Assembly (NCBI RefSeq): GCF_963678225.1
Contig: NZ_OY782764.1
Coordinates: 1,493,001 to 1,557,000, forward strand
Length of the DNA stretch: 64,000 nt
DNA from: an uncultured Cohaesibacter sp.
GTDB lineage: Bacteria; Pseudomonadota; Alphaproteobacteria; Rhizobiales; Cohaesibacteraceae
Direction of reading: 5' to 3'
The notes beneath the pieces are model-generated. The model worked only from the letters and a program-made list of their open reading frames with translations, was not told the origin of the DNA and made no database searches. Shown one piece after another: positions 8,299-16,238 of the stretch. The translations under genes were made by a program, and so were the position numbers. Each line of letters starts with the position of its first letter. Within the stretch, counting starts at the first letter, position 1.

Positions 8299-9941
8299 AA
8301 TCGATAGCCTCCTAATGCGCCCTGACTAACGGGAGCGGCAGTCGTGATAGAGGTGGCGGTCAGAGTGGTTGCTGCCATTTCAATGGCATGCTTCCAGAGC
8401 ATTTCAAGACAGTCTGGACCGTCATCGTGATCAGCCATCGGCCATTGTTGCAGTTGATCAATCAGGGTCTGCTGGCTTTTGTGCAAACGGATGGTTCCAT
8501 CGGAGATCGGGATCTGGAGCCGCTCAATGCGCAGGTTCTTATCAATGATTGGCGTTACCGGATAGGCAGGCAGAGCAAGGCCAGCTTTGGCAGCCCGCTT
8601 CATCAATTCCGTGCGCAGGAATTCCTGGAACTGCACAACCTCGGCAAACCACATCTGACATTGATAGTCCCGCTGCATGGAAATGATGTCATCAATGATG
8701 AGATCAGGCACACGACGGCGAATGGAAGCTTCAACGATATCGAGAATGGCGCTTTCCTTGTCATAGGCTCCAACCAATATGGCCGATGGGTCGCGATTGC
8801 GATTATTCTTGCCGAGGGAGGGATCGACTGCACCAAAGAACAACCAGTCCCGATTGACCCGCACCCACCATGTGATGCTTTGAAAGGGGTTATCGAGCGC
8901 AAGGGGTTTGTTCTGATATTCAGATTCAAAGGCAGCATGATCACCAGCTCGCTCTTTCATCAGGAAGAGGAGTGAGTGATTGGCCGGCCAATTGAGAACC
9001 GCCCCCTGGTCCATGGTGGCTTTGTTGGCAGCATAGAAGCTATCAGCTTCAGGCTCACCCTCATTGAGATAGATTTCTTCCCACTCATCCCAGAGCGCCA
9101 TATCATCTGGCCAGTCAAGGATGGCGCGAAACTCGGTCACATGCCATCCGGGCTTTTTGGAATAGCGGACGATAACTGCGTCAAAATGCAGAACGGTTCC
9201 GGCATAAAGTACATCCATGGAACCATCGGTTGGACCAAGTTTGAGAACAGCCTTGGCGATCCAGCTTTCCAACTTGTCGCGCTGTTTGGGACTGGCGACA
9301 TTCTCGTCATTTTCGATATCATCAAGGATAGCCAGGTCCGGGCGATAAGGACCATGGCGACGGCCTCGGATTTTCTTACCGGTACCGAAGCCCTCCACCT
9401 TGATATTGTTGCGAGTGACAATATCGCCCTCGCGCCAGACACGACCCTGCCCAAAGATTTCAGGGAAGTCATATTTGAGGCGCGGATTGACTTCCAGTTC
9501 GGCCTTGAGGGCTTCCAGCATCACGGCGGCCTGCTCGAAGGCGTCCATAATCAGGACAATATAATGCTTCAAGCCCCGAGTGATGCACCAAAGTGGGAAG
9601 ATGAGACTGATGTGGGTGGATTTGGCAGACCCTCGCGGAGCGATGACAAGCCGCTTCTGGCCATCTTTCGTGGTCACCATCATGGGCAGGTCTTCATAAA
9701 GATGCTCATGCAACATGGATGGCGCAGACGTCAGATAGTGTGGGAAATAGGTTTCGGCAAAGAAGCGATAACCAGACTCGTCTTCAGCGACCTTCTTTTG
9801 CCGTTCGGCGCGTAATTGAGGGTCAATTGGAAAGGCTTCCACCTCCAGCTCGATCTTCAGGCGGAATTCTTCCGCCAAATCAGAAAGGCGATTGAGAAAC
9901 TCTTTTGACTTCAGCTGTTTCTTCTGCGGTGATCGGCTCAT
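8295..9941 (-). CDS. terminase large subunit, Mu gp28-like
   Basis: This is the motor ATPase and nuclease that packages DNA. The 548-residue product shows a Walker A-like APRGSAKST near residue 100, a Walker B DLAILDDIENDE near 210, and the RNase H-like nuclease start FFGAVDPSLGKNNRNRDPSA near 370, all in the expected order and at normal length. The ATG overlaps the stop of the small-subunit gene (ATGA), and its own stop overlaps the portal start. Transposable phages package headful from host-flanked ends, which agrees with the Mu-type neighbours. Confidence 0.92.
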   Translation of the reverse strand: MSRSPQKKQLKSKEFLNRLSDLAEEFRLKIELEVEAFPIDPQLRAERQKKVAEDESGYRFFAETYFPHYLTSAPSMLHEHLYEDLPMMVTTKDGQKRLVIAPRGSAKSTHISLIFPLWCITRGLKHYIVLIMDAFEQAAVMLEALKAELEVNPRLKYDFPEIFGQGRVWREGDIVTRNNIKVEGFGTGKKIRGRRHGPYRPDLAILDDIENDENVASPKQRDKLESWIAKAVLKLGPTDGSMDVLYAGTVLHFDAVIVRYSKKPGWHVTEFRAILDWPDDMALWDEWEEIYLNEGEPEADSFYAANKATMDQGAVLNWPANHSLLFLMKERAGDHAAFESEYQNKPLALDNPFQSITWWVRVNRDWLFFGAVDPSLGKNNRNRDPSAILVGAYDKESAILDIVEASIRRRVPDLIIDDIISMQRDYQCQMWFAEVVQFQEFLRTELMKRAAKAGLALPAYPVTPIIDKNLRIERLQIPISDGTIRLHKSQQTLIDQLQQWPMADHDDGPDCLEMLWKHAIEMAATTLTATSITTAAPVSQGALGGYRL

Positions 9942-10438
9942 CCATAAACCTCCACCAGGCGCTCGCCAAAGGGCTCGATGATCTCCAGAAACGCGGCTGC
10001 ATGCTGGGGGTAGAATTCGCGAATGAACTCGGCCTGGCGCTGTAGGACATCGTTGGCAACGCCGAGTTCAGAGATCTTGGGAGCAACACGACCGGCACTG
10101 GCAACCATTTTGTTAAAGGCATCGGAAAGACTGGCCATGGCCTTGACGCGCTCTTCGCCGGTCAGCTTCTCTTCTTCTTTCAACTGTTCGATGGTCGCCT
10201 TGAACAGAGTGACAAATTGCTCAACGACATCGGCCACCACGGTTTCGAGACCATCTCCCGCCATAAGATGAGCAGCCCGCGCCACATCCCAATTATCACC
10301 ATTTTGCTTGGCGTCTCTTTTCCAACGGCGCACGGTGGCTTCAGACACGCCGATAGCAACAGCAATCATTGGGATAGACTGCTGATCATAGATAAAGGCT
10401 TTGCGTGCCTCTCGCCTTTTGTCGTCTTTGTGCGCCAT
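9938..10438 (-). CDS. terminase small subunit, Mu gp27-like (DUF1804-type)
   Basis: The 166-residue protein begins with a helix-turn-helix (IPMIAVAIGVSEATVRRWKRD, roughly residues 23-43) and continues with an alpha-helical region that would form the ring-shaped small terminase. Family members recognise the packaging start on the phage end. It sits just upstream of, and overlaps by four bases, the large terminase gene, as in Mu-like phages. Nine bases separate it from the upstream 72-residue gene. Confidence 0.85.
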   Translation of the reverse strand: MAHKDDKRREARKAFIYDQQSIPMIAVAIGVSEATVRRWKRDAKQNGDNWDVARAAHLMAGDGLETVVADVVEQFVTLFKATIEQLKEEEKLTGEERVKAMASLSDAFNKMVASAGRVAPKISELGVANDVLQRQAEFIREFYPQHAAAFLEIIEPFGERLVEVYG

Positions 10439-10447
10439 GTCTGGAAA

Positions 10448-10666
10448 CTAGATCCCGAGTTTGTCTTTGAAGAAGGCGATTCCGACAGCTACAACTCCCG
10501 ATGTAACGGAAGCTGTCATGAATGAGTTCTTAGAGGCTTTGACCTCAACATCGCGCAGGCGGGCATCCTGTCCATCAAGACGCCCACTGATGCCGTCCAG
10601 CTTGCTATCCATGCCAGCCATAAGGCCTTCAATACGACCCAGCCGCGTGTTGATCTCGTCGGACAT
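10448..10666 (-). CDS. small coiled-coil/one-membrane-segment lysis-cassette protein
   Basis: The 72-residue protein has a heptad-rich N-terminal half (INTRLGRIEGLMAGMDSKLDG) and one hydrophobic segment near residues 50-66 (SFMTASVTSGVVAVGIAFF). This is the plan of XhlA-like haemolysin/holin helpers. It overlaps the stop of the holin-like gene by one base (TGATG) and precedes the terminase, so it belongs to the lysis cassette. The function is inferred from shape and place only. Confidence 0.6.
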   Translation of the reverse strand: MSDEINTRLGRIEGLMAGMDSKLDGISGRLDGQDARLRDVEVKASKNSFMTASVTSGVVAVGIAFFKDKLGI

Positions 10667-11091
10667 CAGGACTTTCCTTTCCGATAATTGAGGCCGCGAA
10701 CAACCTTCTCAATTGGACGTGTGACGAAATAGGCCGCAAGGATCCAACCTGCCCAGTTGCCGATAGGGTTGGGCAACTGGGCAACACTCCAATGGAAGTG
10801 GAACAGACTGTCAGCGATGACTGCGCCATAATAGGCAATGGTGGGATAGGCAAAGAGTGGACGGATCATAGCCGTGAGCCACCAGCCCTGTTCGGCAATC
10901 ACAATGTCACGCGCGGCATTGCGGGCTGCGACATCCGCTTTGATCTCTTCTATGGTGACCTGCGCACCGATCTTGGTACGTTCTGTCAAACCATCAGCCT
11001 TATGCTCGAAATAGGACAGCACCCGGTCGACAATATCGAGCCCCAAAAAGGAAAGGAGCTTGGTGCCAAGCTTGACGATCCAGCCAATCAT
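10666..11091 (-). CDS. holin-like membrane protein (3TM type)
   Basis: The 141-residue product carries an N-terminal amphipathic or membrane segment, a charged middle (LTERTKIGAQVTIEEIKADV), then two hydrophobic segments (around FAYPTIAYYGAVIADSLF and GNWAGWILAAYFVTRP). This order resembles the three-TM holins used for phage or gene-transfer-agent release. The start at 11091 overlaps the stop of the endolysin gene (ATGA). A longer frame to 11190 exists but lies inside the endolysin gene. Confidence 0.7.
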   Translation of the reverse strand: MIGWIVKLGTKLLSFLGLDIVDRVLSYFEHKADGLTERTKIGAQVTIEEIKADVAARNAARDIVIAEQGWWLTAMIRPLFAYPTIAYYGAVIADSLFHFHWSVAQLPNPIGNWAGWILAAYFVTRPIEKVVRGLNYRKGKS

Positions 11092-12302
11092 CCCACATGC
11101 CTCCAGGTCTGAGCATCCATCAAGCGGCGCTGTTTGATCTGATGGGCAACATAAATGATGACGAGGCCGACAAGACCGAAGGCCAACCACTTATTGTCAG
11201 AAACCAGGGAGAGCAAAGGAGCCAGCTGAGTTCGAAGGCCCTGCAGAGTCGATGTGACCTGCCCCAGACCATCCAGTAATCCACCAGGATCGACACCATC
11301 AAGTCCGCTTGCGAGCGTGCCTGTTCCCAGAACTGCACCGCCAAGTCGTGTTAGCCAATCAGCCTTTTTAACGGTGTCGGAACCGGATTTGCGCAAGTCT
11401 GCGACCGTCAGGCTATCCCGGCTATTACCGAGCTGCAGGTTGATCGGTACTGCGCCTTCGAGAGCAGATTGGGTTTTGGGGCCAACCATACCGTCCGTCT
11501 TAAGGCCATGATCGACCTGAAAAGCCACCACGGCTCGGCGGGTAGCTGGGCCAAAATCGCTATCAACCTTGACATGATAACCTAACTCGCAGAGCCGCTC
11601 TTGCAAGGCCTTGACCATATAGCCTTCCGAGCCAAGCCGGAGCATGGTGAACCGAGCGGATGCTTTGCCCTTCCTTGCCCCTTCCGATCCGCCAAGACGT
11701 TCATAGGCCTTGCGCATCAGGTTTGCATAATGGCTCACCTGACTGGAGCCATTGTAGCGTCGGGCAATCCCCTCCCAGTCTTTCTCGCGCAACTCATCAG
11801 CAAGGCCGGAGTTTTCAAGGAAGGACAGGAAGGCTTCGACACAATGGGTGCTGGATTGAGCCAATGCCAAGACGAATTCGGAAACAGTGCCATAGCCGCA
11901 AAGGCGATGATTGAACCCCATCCCCTGAAAGGAAGCATAGGAGGCTGACTTCAACGCGGCCTCCTCATCGAGGCGCGCCCATTTTTCCATAAGAGCCCAG
12001 CGTTGTTCGGAGCCTTTGCCACCAAGGCCTTTATAGTTCGCACGAGACCACTTGCGCGCAGACAACCGCAAACTCAAGGCCTTCTTGCGTAGACTCTTTG
12101 GCAATTGGCGATTAAAAATGTGCTTTTCGGGAAGGATAATCAGGCGACCTTGATCATCATAATCATCACCGCCGCTCTCAACTTCAAGGATGGCTCGAAG
12201 CACGTTGACCTCACAGCCTATCCGGCTGGCAAAGGTCTCAATAGTGGCTGTAATATCGGTGACTTCGCCACCACCCTGGCGCAACTTGGCAACAACAGAC
12301 AT
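11088..12302 (-). CDS. endolysin: N-acetylmuramidase with peptidoglycan-binding domain and C-terminal membrane anchor
   Basis: The 404-residue product starts with a muramidase domain of the DUF3380 type (about residues 20-195; likely catalytic Glu in ILEVESGG, then QRWALMEKWARLDEEAA and SYASFQGMGFNH). A PG_binding_1 repeat follows (about 215-275, VKALQERLCELGYHVKVDSDFGP and VVAFQVDHGLKTDGMVGP), and then a late membrane segment (KWLAFGLVGLVIIYVAHQI). It cuts the glycan backbone at lysis. The ATG at 12302 fits the upstream promoter better than the open frame to 12341. It is the first gene of the late operon, as lys is in Mu. Confidence 0.88.
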   Translation of the reverse strand: MSVVAKLRQGGGEVTDITATIETFASRIGCEVNVLRAILEVESGGDDYDDQGRLIILPEKHIFNRQLPKSLRKKALSLRLSARKWSRANYKGLGGKGSEQRWALMEKWARLDEEAALKSASYASFQGMGFNHRLCGYGTVSEFVLALAQSSTHCVEAFLSFLENSGLADELREKDWEGIARRYNGSSQVSHYANLMRKAYERLGGSEGARKGKASARFTMLRLGSEGYMVKALQERLCELGYHVKVDSDFGPATRRAVVAFQVDHGLKTDGMVGPKTQSALEGAVPINLQLGNSRDSLTVADLRKSGSDTVKKADWLTRLGGAVLGTGTLASGLDGVDPGGLLDGLGQVTSTLQGLRTQLAPLLSLVSDNKWLAFGLVGLVIIYVAHQIKQRRLMDAQTWRHVG

Positions 12303-12351
12303 AACTGGCCTCGTGAAATTCGGGACGAATTTTGAGACCAATGTCCTCTTT

Positions 12352-12383
12352 TATATATGGGGAAGCGCCGGAACTGTTCCGGG
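12352..12383 (-). promoter_or_regulatory. Plys-like late promoter: activator palindrome plus -10
   Basis: CGCCGGAACTGTTCCGGG (12366-12383) is identical to the sequence upstream of the protease gene. On the minus strand it is followed by TATATA (12352-12357) about 20 bp from the palindrome centre, so the palindrome would cover the -35 position. That is the arrangement of Mor/C-activated promoters in Mu. The start codon of the endolysin lies 50 bases further on. Confidence 0.62.
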
Positions 12384-12527
12384 GACGAGGGGAGCGCTGA
12401 ATCTTATTCGCCCATTTGAGAGCTTTTCAATTGCAATTTTGATTTGTAGTGCAAAAATATAGGCGCTATACCTCACAGAGATCAGACAACCTGGGCGAGA
12501 AATCAGGTGCCGTTTTAGGTGCTCAGA

Positions 12528-12859
12528 ATGAAAGACCTCTTGGTTGCCAAACCGAATACGGACCAATTAGATATGAAAATTTCCCCGGCAGAATCTCAAG
12601 TTGAGCTTTATCAAGAAGGCTTCGAAGATAATGATACTCTAAAACGCGCAAGCGTTGGTAAATTCCTTTCAGAGCTAATGGAACGCATAGAAGACCCATT
12701 GATCGTTGCCGTAGACATCGGGGGGGAGCAGGGAAAACTTACTTTCTAAAGCGCTGGGTTGTTGCACATCAGTTGGACAACGGTGGCTAAGCGACGACCG
12801 TCTGCTTTGACGCCTTTGCGAACGACTATTTGAGCGATCCTCGTTCTATGCAAAAATAG
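12528..12859 (+). pseudogene. KAP-family P-loop NTPase (PifA-like) remnant, N-terminal part, frameshifted
   Basis: The first frame (ATG 12528) gives a 73-residue start ending in KFLSELMERIEDPLIVAVDIGG and a broken Walker A. Moving one frame inside the seven-G run at 12720-12726 gives GGAGKTYFLKRWVVAHQLD, a good Walker A and following helix. After a TAA at 12788-12790 the same frame reads VCFDAFANDYLSDP (12800-12841), the next KAP motif, then TAG at 12857. One missing base plus at least two stops show a dead gene. KAP NTPases include PifA of plasmid F, which excludes phage T7. It is opposite in strand to the late operon and of low GC, like the other cargo. Confidence 0.72.
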
Positions 12860-13056
12860 AAGATTTTAATTCACTCATCATCGCACAAAGCAGGGCTCAA
12901 GTTGAAAGTGCAAAGTGAGAGAGATATCATTATCGCCATAGTACTTGATACGTCAGGTATCTAGACGCTAGGTGTTTCGCTTTTCGCCCAACTGCATATC
13001 AGATGGCGCTTGACGCGAGTGACAGAAGCCGGTGCTTGTAACGTTTGGGATTTTTT

Positions 13057-13620
13057 ATGTTTAAGCGTTTTGTCAAATTCATCAAGTCCATATTTTGGTT
13101 TATCATTGAGGTAATATTCTTAATTCCATTCTCCTGTGCATTAATGCTGTTTTTTGGTGAATTGGAGGAATTAGCTTTTATTGGGCAATTTGCTAAATTT
13201 CTTTTGAAATCAGCATTTATAATTTTCTCGTTTTTTTTGATTGTCGGAGCCCTTCATAGTTTCATAACTCCAGTTGATGATGAAAATATTTCTCTGACGA
13301 CGCAGCAGCAGATCAAGAAAATCGAGCAAACTAAGACTAGCCTTAAGGGTCTTATTGTCTACCTGGAATCGCAACAGGACAAAATTGCTGAAGGCGAAGC
13401 GCTTATCAAAAGCCTTAAGGCTCAAGAAGATGCTATAAAGCCTATTTTGGGGGTGAACGAAAAGACTGTCGCAGCGATTCTTGACGCTCAGGCTAACCGA
13501 AATAAGGAAAATATTTGGAAGGAACGCTTCATCGGTTTTGGATCAGGTGTGGTCGCTTCTATTGTCGCCGCCCTGATAATCATGGTAGTTACACCCCTAT
13601 TTTCTAAGCGTGCAAAATAG
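13057..13620 (+). CDS. membrane protein with coiled coil, unknown function (cargo gene)
   Basis: The 187-residue product has two N-terminal hydrophobic segments (about residues 8-35 and 45-70), a charged coiled-coil stretch (about 85-145, QQQIKKIEQTKTSLKGLIVY onward), and one C-terminal membrane helix (SGVVASIVAALIIMVVTPLF) before a basic tail. I do not recognise the family. A TTG at 13045 would add four residues; the ATG is preferred, though its ribosome site is poor. Low GC and plus strand set it apart from the phage core. It lies just after the KAP remnant, so it may have been its partner or simply another cargo gene. Confidence 0.6.
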   Translation: MFKRFVKFIKSIFWFIIEVIFLIPFSCALMLFFGELEELAFIGQFAKFLLKSAFIIFSFFLIVGALHSFITPVDDENISLTTQQQIKKIEQTKTSLKGLIVYLESQQDKIAEGEALIKSLKAQEDAIKPILGVNEKTVAAILDAQANRNKENIWKERFIGFGSGVVASIVAALIIMVVTPLFSKRAK

Positions 13621-13865
13621 TTTGTTAAGACTGTCTTTTATTGGCCAAATCCGGCGAAAAGCTATTTTGAAGCATTTTCGGTGTCCGATCCCTAATTTTG
13701 ATATGAATTGTGATCTGCGGCCCAACTCTCTGTCTGCTTTAGGGCGCAAAACTCGACCGATGAACGTCAGGTTTGAGCTACGATTTCTTGGTGCTCTTTT
13801 CTGCGCTTGCGAAAGGCTCTCAATCTTGAATGACAAGTTGGACTCAAACTGCGCATCATTCTTAT

Positions 13866-14264
13866 CTAACCCAGACGCCCCAGGAAGTCCTCAATATCCA
13901 TTTGCCGCACGTCAACACCGCTTGGCAGTGCTTTGCCCGCGAGTAGCATGCGCACATAGCGCTCTGATATGCGCAGTGAAAGAGCGATCTCTATTGAGCC
14001 CATCCCCTCTTTATGCAGGCGCAGGGCTTCTGCCCGATTGTCAGCTTTGCGCAGGCGGGTTGGAACATAGAATTTATCGCCAGGGAATTGCTCAACCAGC
14101 AAATCGGCAGTTTTTCGATCAAGGCGAGCGAGCGGATTATCCTCGGTCCAATGCTGAGGCACCTTAATCTCAATCCCAGGAAGCGTTGCCATCAACTCGT
14201 CAACAACTTCACGCCCAACGATATCTGCAATCATGGCCATGTCTTCGGTCAAAAGCTCAGTCAT
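13866..14264 (-). CDS. Mor/C-family transcription activator of the prophage
   Basis: The 132-residue protein has the Mor layout: an N-terminal dimerisation region (MTELLTEDMAMIADIVGREVV, then a short strand around PGIEIKVP) and a C-terminal helix-turn-helix (NRAEALRLHKEGMGSIEIAL and RISERYVRMLLA). In Mu, Mor switches on middle transcription and its relative C the late promoters. Only one such gene is seen here, so it may act directly on the late palindromes at 2308 and 12368. The ATG has AGGAGAGAG close upstream and overlaps the previous stop by eight bases. Confidence 0.8.
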   Translation of the reverse strand: MTELLTEDMAMIADIVGREVVDELMATLPGIEIKVPQHWTEDNPLARLDRKTADLLVEQFPGDKFYVPTRLRKADNRAEALRLHKEGMGSIEIALSLRISERYVRMLLAGKALPSGVDVRQMDIEDFLGRLG

Positions 14265-14517
14265 GTCTCTCTCCTGTTCTAAGCCGTTTCAGATGGACCA
14301 TTTTATTCTTGGTTAGAAGGACAGTTATGACCCGACCATTTTTGATGACATAACGTTTGCCTTCAGTGGTCAGAGCATCAGCCTTTGCTTGCACCGCATA
14401 GGCGGTTTCAAACGCGATCAAGTCACGAACCGCTTCAACGTCAATGTCCAGGACACGCTCCATATAGCGAACTAGAGCATGGTCGGTGACAAAGTCTGCG
14501 TTTAGAGGCTTGGTCAT
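14257..14517 (-). CDS. small early phage protein, unknown (DHALVRYMERV type)
   Basis: The 86-residue product contains DHALVRYMERVLDIDVEAVRD and a C-terminal beta part (KRYVIKNGRVITVLLTKNK). This pattern recurs in small Mu-like phage proteins and recalls single-domain barnase/DUF4258-like folds, but I would not assign activity. The start at 14517 is used instead of the open frame to 14595, which runs into the divergent promoter. It is coupled to the Mor-like gene by an eight-base overlap. Confidence 0.65.
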   Translation of the reverse strand: MTKPLNADFVTDHALVRYMERVLDIDVEAVRDLIAFETAYAVQAKADALTTEGKRYVIKNGRVITVLLTKNKMVHLKRLRTGERHD

Positions 14518-14548
14518 CCGGCCCTCCAAATCTGAATTGGAGCAAGCA

Positions 14549-14577
14549 TTGACATAGACCGAGCAAGCGGCTTTAAA
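14549..14577 (+). promoter_or_regulatory. sigma-70 promoter for the small secreted protein gene
   Basis: TTGACA (14549-14554), a 17-bp spacer, and TTTAAA (14572-14577) form a good vegetative promoter on the plus strand. It lies 36 bases before the start of the 106-residue gene and just outside the divergent phage gene. This lets the cargo gene be expressed from the resident prophage. Confidence 0.6.
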
Positions 14578-14612
14578 AGCACTAATAGATTGCAACTGGG
14601 GAGCACAATCCG

Positions 14613-14933
14613 ATGCGTTTTATTATGATCGTTGCAGCCATGCTGCTTGCCGTTCCTGCGCAGGCTTTTGATCCAGAACCTTGGCAAACTAAATCTGTTG
14701 AAGCTGTTATGGGCTTCGGAAAAATCAAACGTGCTGAGTGGAGTCAAAACCTTAGTCTGTGGGTCTTTGCCTACACAGATGAGACTGATTGGGGAGCGGC
14801 AGGAGACATGCTTTGCAAAGCTCTGAATGGAGCAGGAAAGCCAGACGGACAATTGGCAATCATTACTATTTGGGACTACCAGGCTTCTCAATCTGGCAAT
14901 TTGAACCAACTCGGGAAATTGCCCTGTTATTAA
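14613..14933 (+). CDS. small exported protein, unknown function (moron)
   Basis: The 106-residue product opens with a clear signal peptide (MRFIMIVAAMLLAVPAQAF, cleavage after AQA). The mature part of about 88 residues is rich in Trp and has two Cys (positions near 68 and 105) that could form a disulfide. It stands alone on the plus strand inside the minus-strand early operon and ends two bases from the end of the convergent gemA gene. A GGGGAG site and its own promoter lie upstream. Exported prophage proteins of this kind can alter host surface traits or block superinfection, but this role is only inferred. Confidence 0.65.
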   Translation: MRFIMIVAAMLLAVPAQAFDPEPWQTKSVEAVMGFGKIKRAEWSQNLSLWVFAYTDETDWGAAGDMLCKALNGAGKPDGQLAIITIWDYQASQSGNLNQLGKLPCY

Positions 14934-14935
14934 TC

Positions 14936-15352
14936 TCATCTTCTTACCCTCCGTTCTATTTTCTTGAGGGCCTCGATCACCGGACTGGCTTGCTCGAACG
15001 TCAGCCATTCAGGATCATCAATGCCGGTCTCTTTCTTCACAAAGGCACGCAGGGCCTCCTTGAAGGGAAGCTCCCAGTAGCCCCTCGCGTCGATATTCTT
15101 GGCAATGGCATACATCAGCCGGATATAGGGCTTTGAAGAAGGTGGCCGATGTTTGCCGCCTGTGCTTTTGGGCTTCCAGCCCAGCCGCTTCAGCTCGCTG
15201 AGCACGGCTACCCGTTCGGGATCACTCATTCGACCAGAGCTGTCTTTGCCGGTAACACGCAGAAGCAAGGCCCGGTAGGTGGTATCATCCAACCCCAGCT
15301 CCTTCTTCGCGATATGGATTTTGGCAAGCATTGGCGCACTAGGATGTCCCAT
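14936..15352 (-). CDS. gemA: GemA-like (Mu gp16, DUF1018) regulatory protein
   Basis: The 138-residue product has the typical GemA opening (KIHIAKKELGLDDTTYRALL, RVTGKDSSGRMSDPE) and the later PYIRLMYAIAKNIDARGYW and LRAFVKKETGIDDPEWLTF blocks. In Mu the protein modulates host gene expression and gyrase-dependent supercoiling during development. The ATG at 15352 overlaps the end of the upstream 77-residue gene; an in-frame ATG at 15364 is possible. The frame stays open to 15535 but inside the neighbour. Confidence 0.85.
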   Translation of the reverse strand: MGHPSAPMLAKIHIAKKELGLDDTTYRALLLRVTGKDSSGRMSDPERVAVLSELKRLGWKPKSTGGKHRPPSSKPYIRLMYAIAKNIDARGYWELPFKEALRAFVKKETGIDDPEWLTFEQASPVIEALKKIERRVRR

Positions 15353-15572
15353 ACTGCCCTCCATCAACGGTGAGACCCCATTCACCCTTGGTGGGCTGAC
15401 AAACCAGTCCCTTGTTACAAAGACGATTGAGCGCATTGCGGGTGAAGTCCCCATCCAGATCTGCTCTCGCAGCCACATCCATTGTAGAGGCCAGAAACTT
15501 TTGTTCGTCTGGTTCGATGAGATGCTGCAAGGCATGCAGCACCTTTCTCTGAGCGTCAGAAATCTGTGTCAT
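15339..15572 (-). CDS. small phage protein with probable winged-helix fold
   Basis: The 77-residue product reads as one small winged helix: QRKVLHALQHLIEPDEQ, then DFTRNALNRLCNKGLVC as a recognition helix, and GEWGLTVDGG as the wing. The ATG at 15572 is chosen over the upstream open frame. It sits between the DUF3164 gene and gemA and overlaps the latter by 14 bases. The precise role in early development is unknown. Confidence 0.6.
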   Translation of the reverse strand: MTQISDAQRKVLHALQHLIEPDEQKFLASTMDVAARADLDGDFTRNALNRLCNKGLVCQPTKGEWGLTVDGGQYGTS

Positions 15573-15583
15573 GATCACCTCCC

Positions 15584-16207
15584 TCACGCACTGGCAATAT
15601 CGAGAGAGACAGGGCTTCGCTCTTCGCATCCAGGAAGGCGTTTGTAGGCCCGGAAATATGTTTTCGAACCAGTCACCCGGAGTGCATCAGAAATGGCTTC
15701 CATGGCCTTGAGCCACTTCTCATCCTCAATATTGAGGCGACGCAAGCCAAGGACACGCCCGGTTGAGATCTTGCCCTGCTTATCAACCTGAAAGGCATCA
15801 TCGACCAAGGCGCGCAAATTGGCGTTGGCGTCCTTGCTCCATTCCTGAATGCACTCGTCAATCAGAGCTTTGGCGGCTTCCAGCTCTGGCCCGAAGGAAA
15901 TGCTCTCATTAACAGCCACCACCAACTGGAGAGACCCGTCGTAACTGTTGAGCGTCACATTGCCTTTCTTGCCGCCGCGCTTGGCTCCGTATTTCTCGGA
16001 AATCAATTCGCGGAAGGCTTCCACATTGCCAAAGGCCTTTTGCTTGAATGCAGCCAACTGGGCATTCAATGTTTCCGCTTCAGCCATGAGGTCTCGAACC
16101 AAGGCATCCTCCTCGATATGCTCCGGTTTAACGGTCTCAATAGGGACCAAAGCTCCCTTGGCGTTTTCCATATATCCGTCCGGGATCTGCTTTTCTTGCG
16201 CTGACAT
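15584..16207 (-). CDS. DUF3164-family early phage protein
   Basis: The 207-residue protein matches the DUF3164 family common in the early region of Mu-like phages: IPDGYMENAKGALVPIE at the start, KYGAKRGGKKGNVTLNSYDG, and a conserved end around GKISTGRVLGLRRLNIEDE. The family has no established function; its place between MuB and GemA suggests a part in replication or its control. The ATG at 16207 was chosen because the upstream extension to 16312 lies over the next gene. Confidence 0.8.
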   Translation of the reverse strand: MSAQEKQIPDGYMENAKGALVPIETVKPEHIEEDALVRDLMAEAETLNAQLAAFKQKAFGNVEAFRELISEKYGAKRGGKKGNVTLNSYDGSLQLVVAVNESISFGPELEAAKALIDECIQEWSKDANANLRALVDDAFQVDKQGKISTGRVLGLRRLNIEDEKWLKAMEAISDALRVTGSKTYFRAYKRLPGCEERSPVSLDIASA

Positions 16208-16238
16208 GATAAAAATCCTTCTCAAATTAGGGTGAGAT

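Noticed and set aside
8976-9815. 279-codon plus-strand frame across the terminase
   Set aside because: Shadow of the large terminase gene, whose Walker and nuclease motifs fix the coding strand.
12720-12726. G7 run as an active phase-variation switch of the KAP gene
   Set aside because: Two further in-frame stops (12788 and 12857) follow in the restored frame, so slipping of the run alone could not revive the gene.
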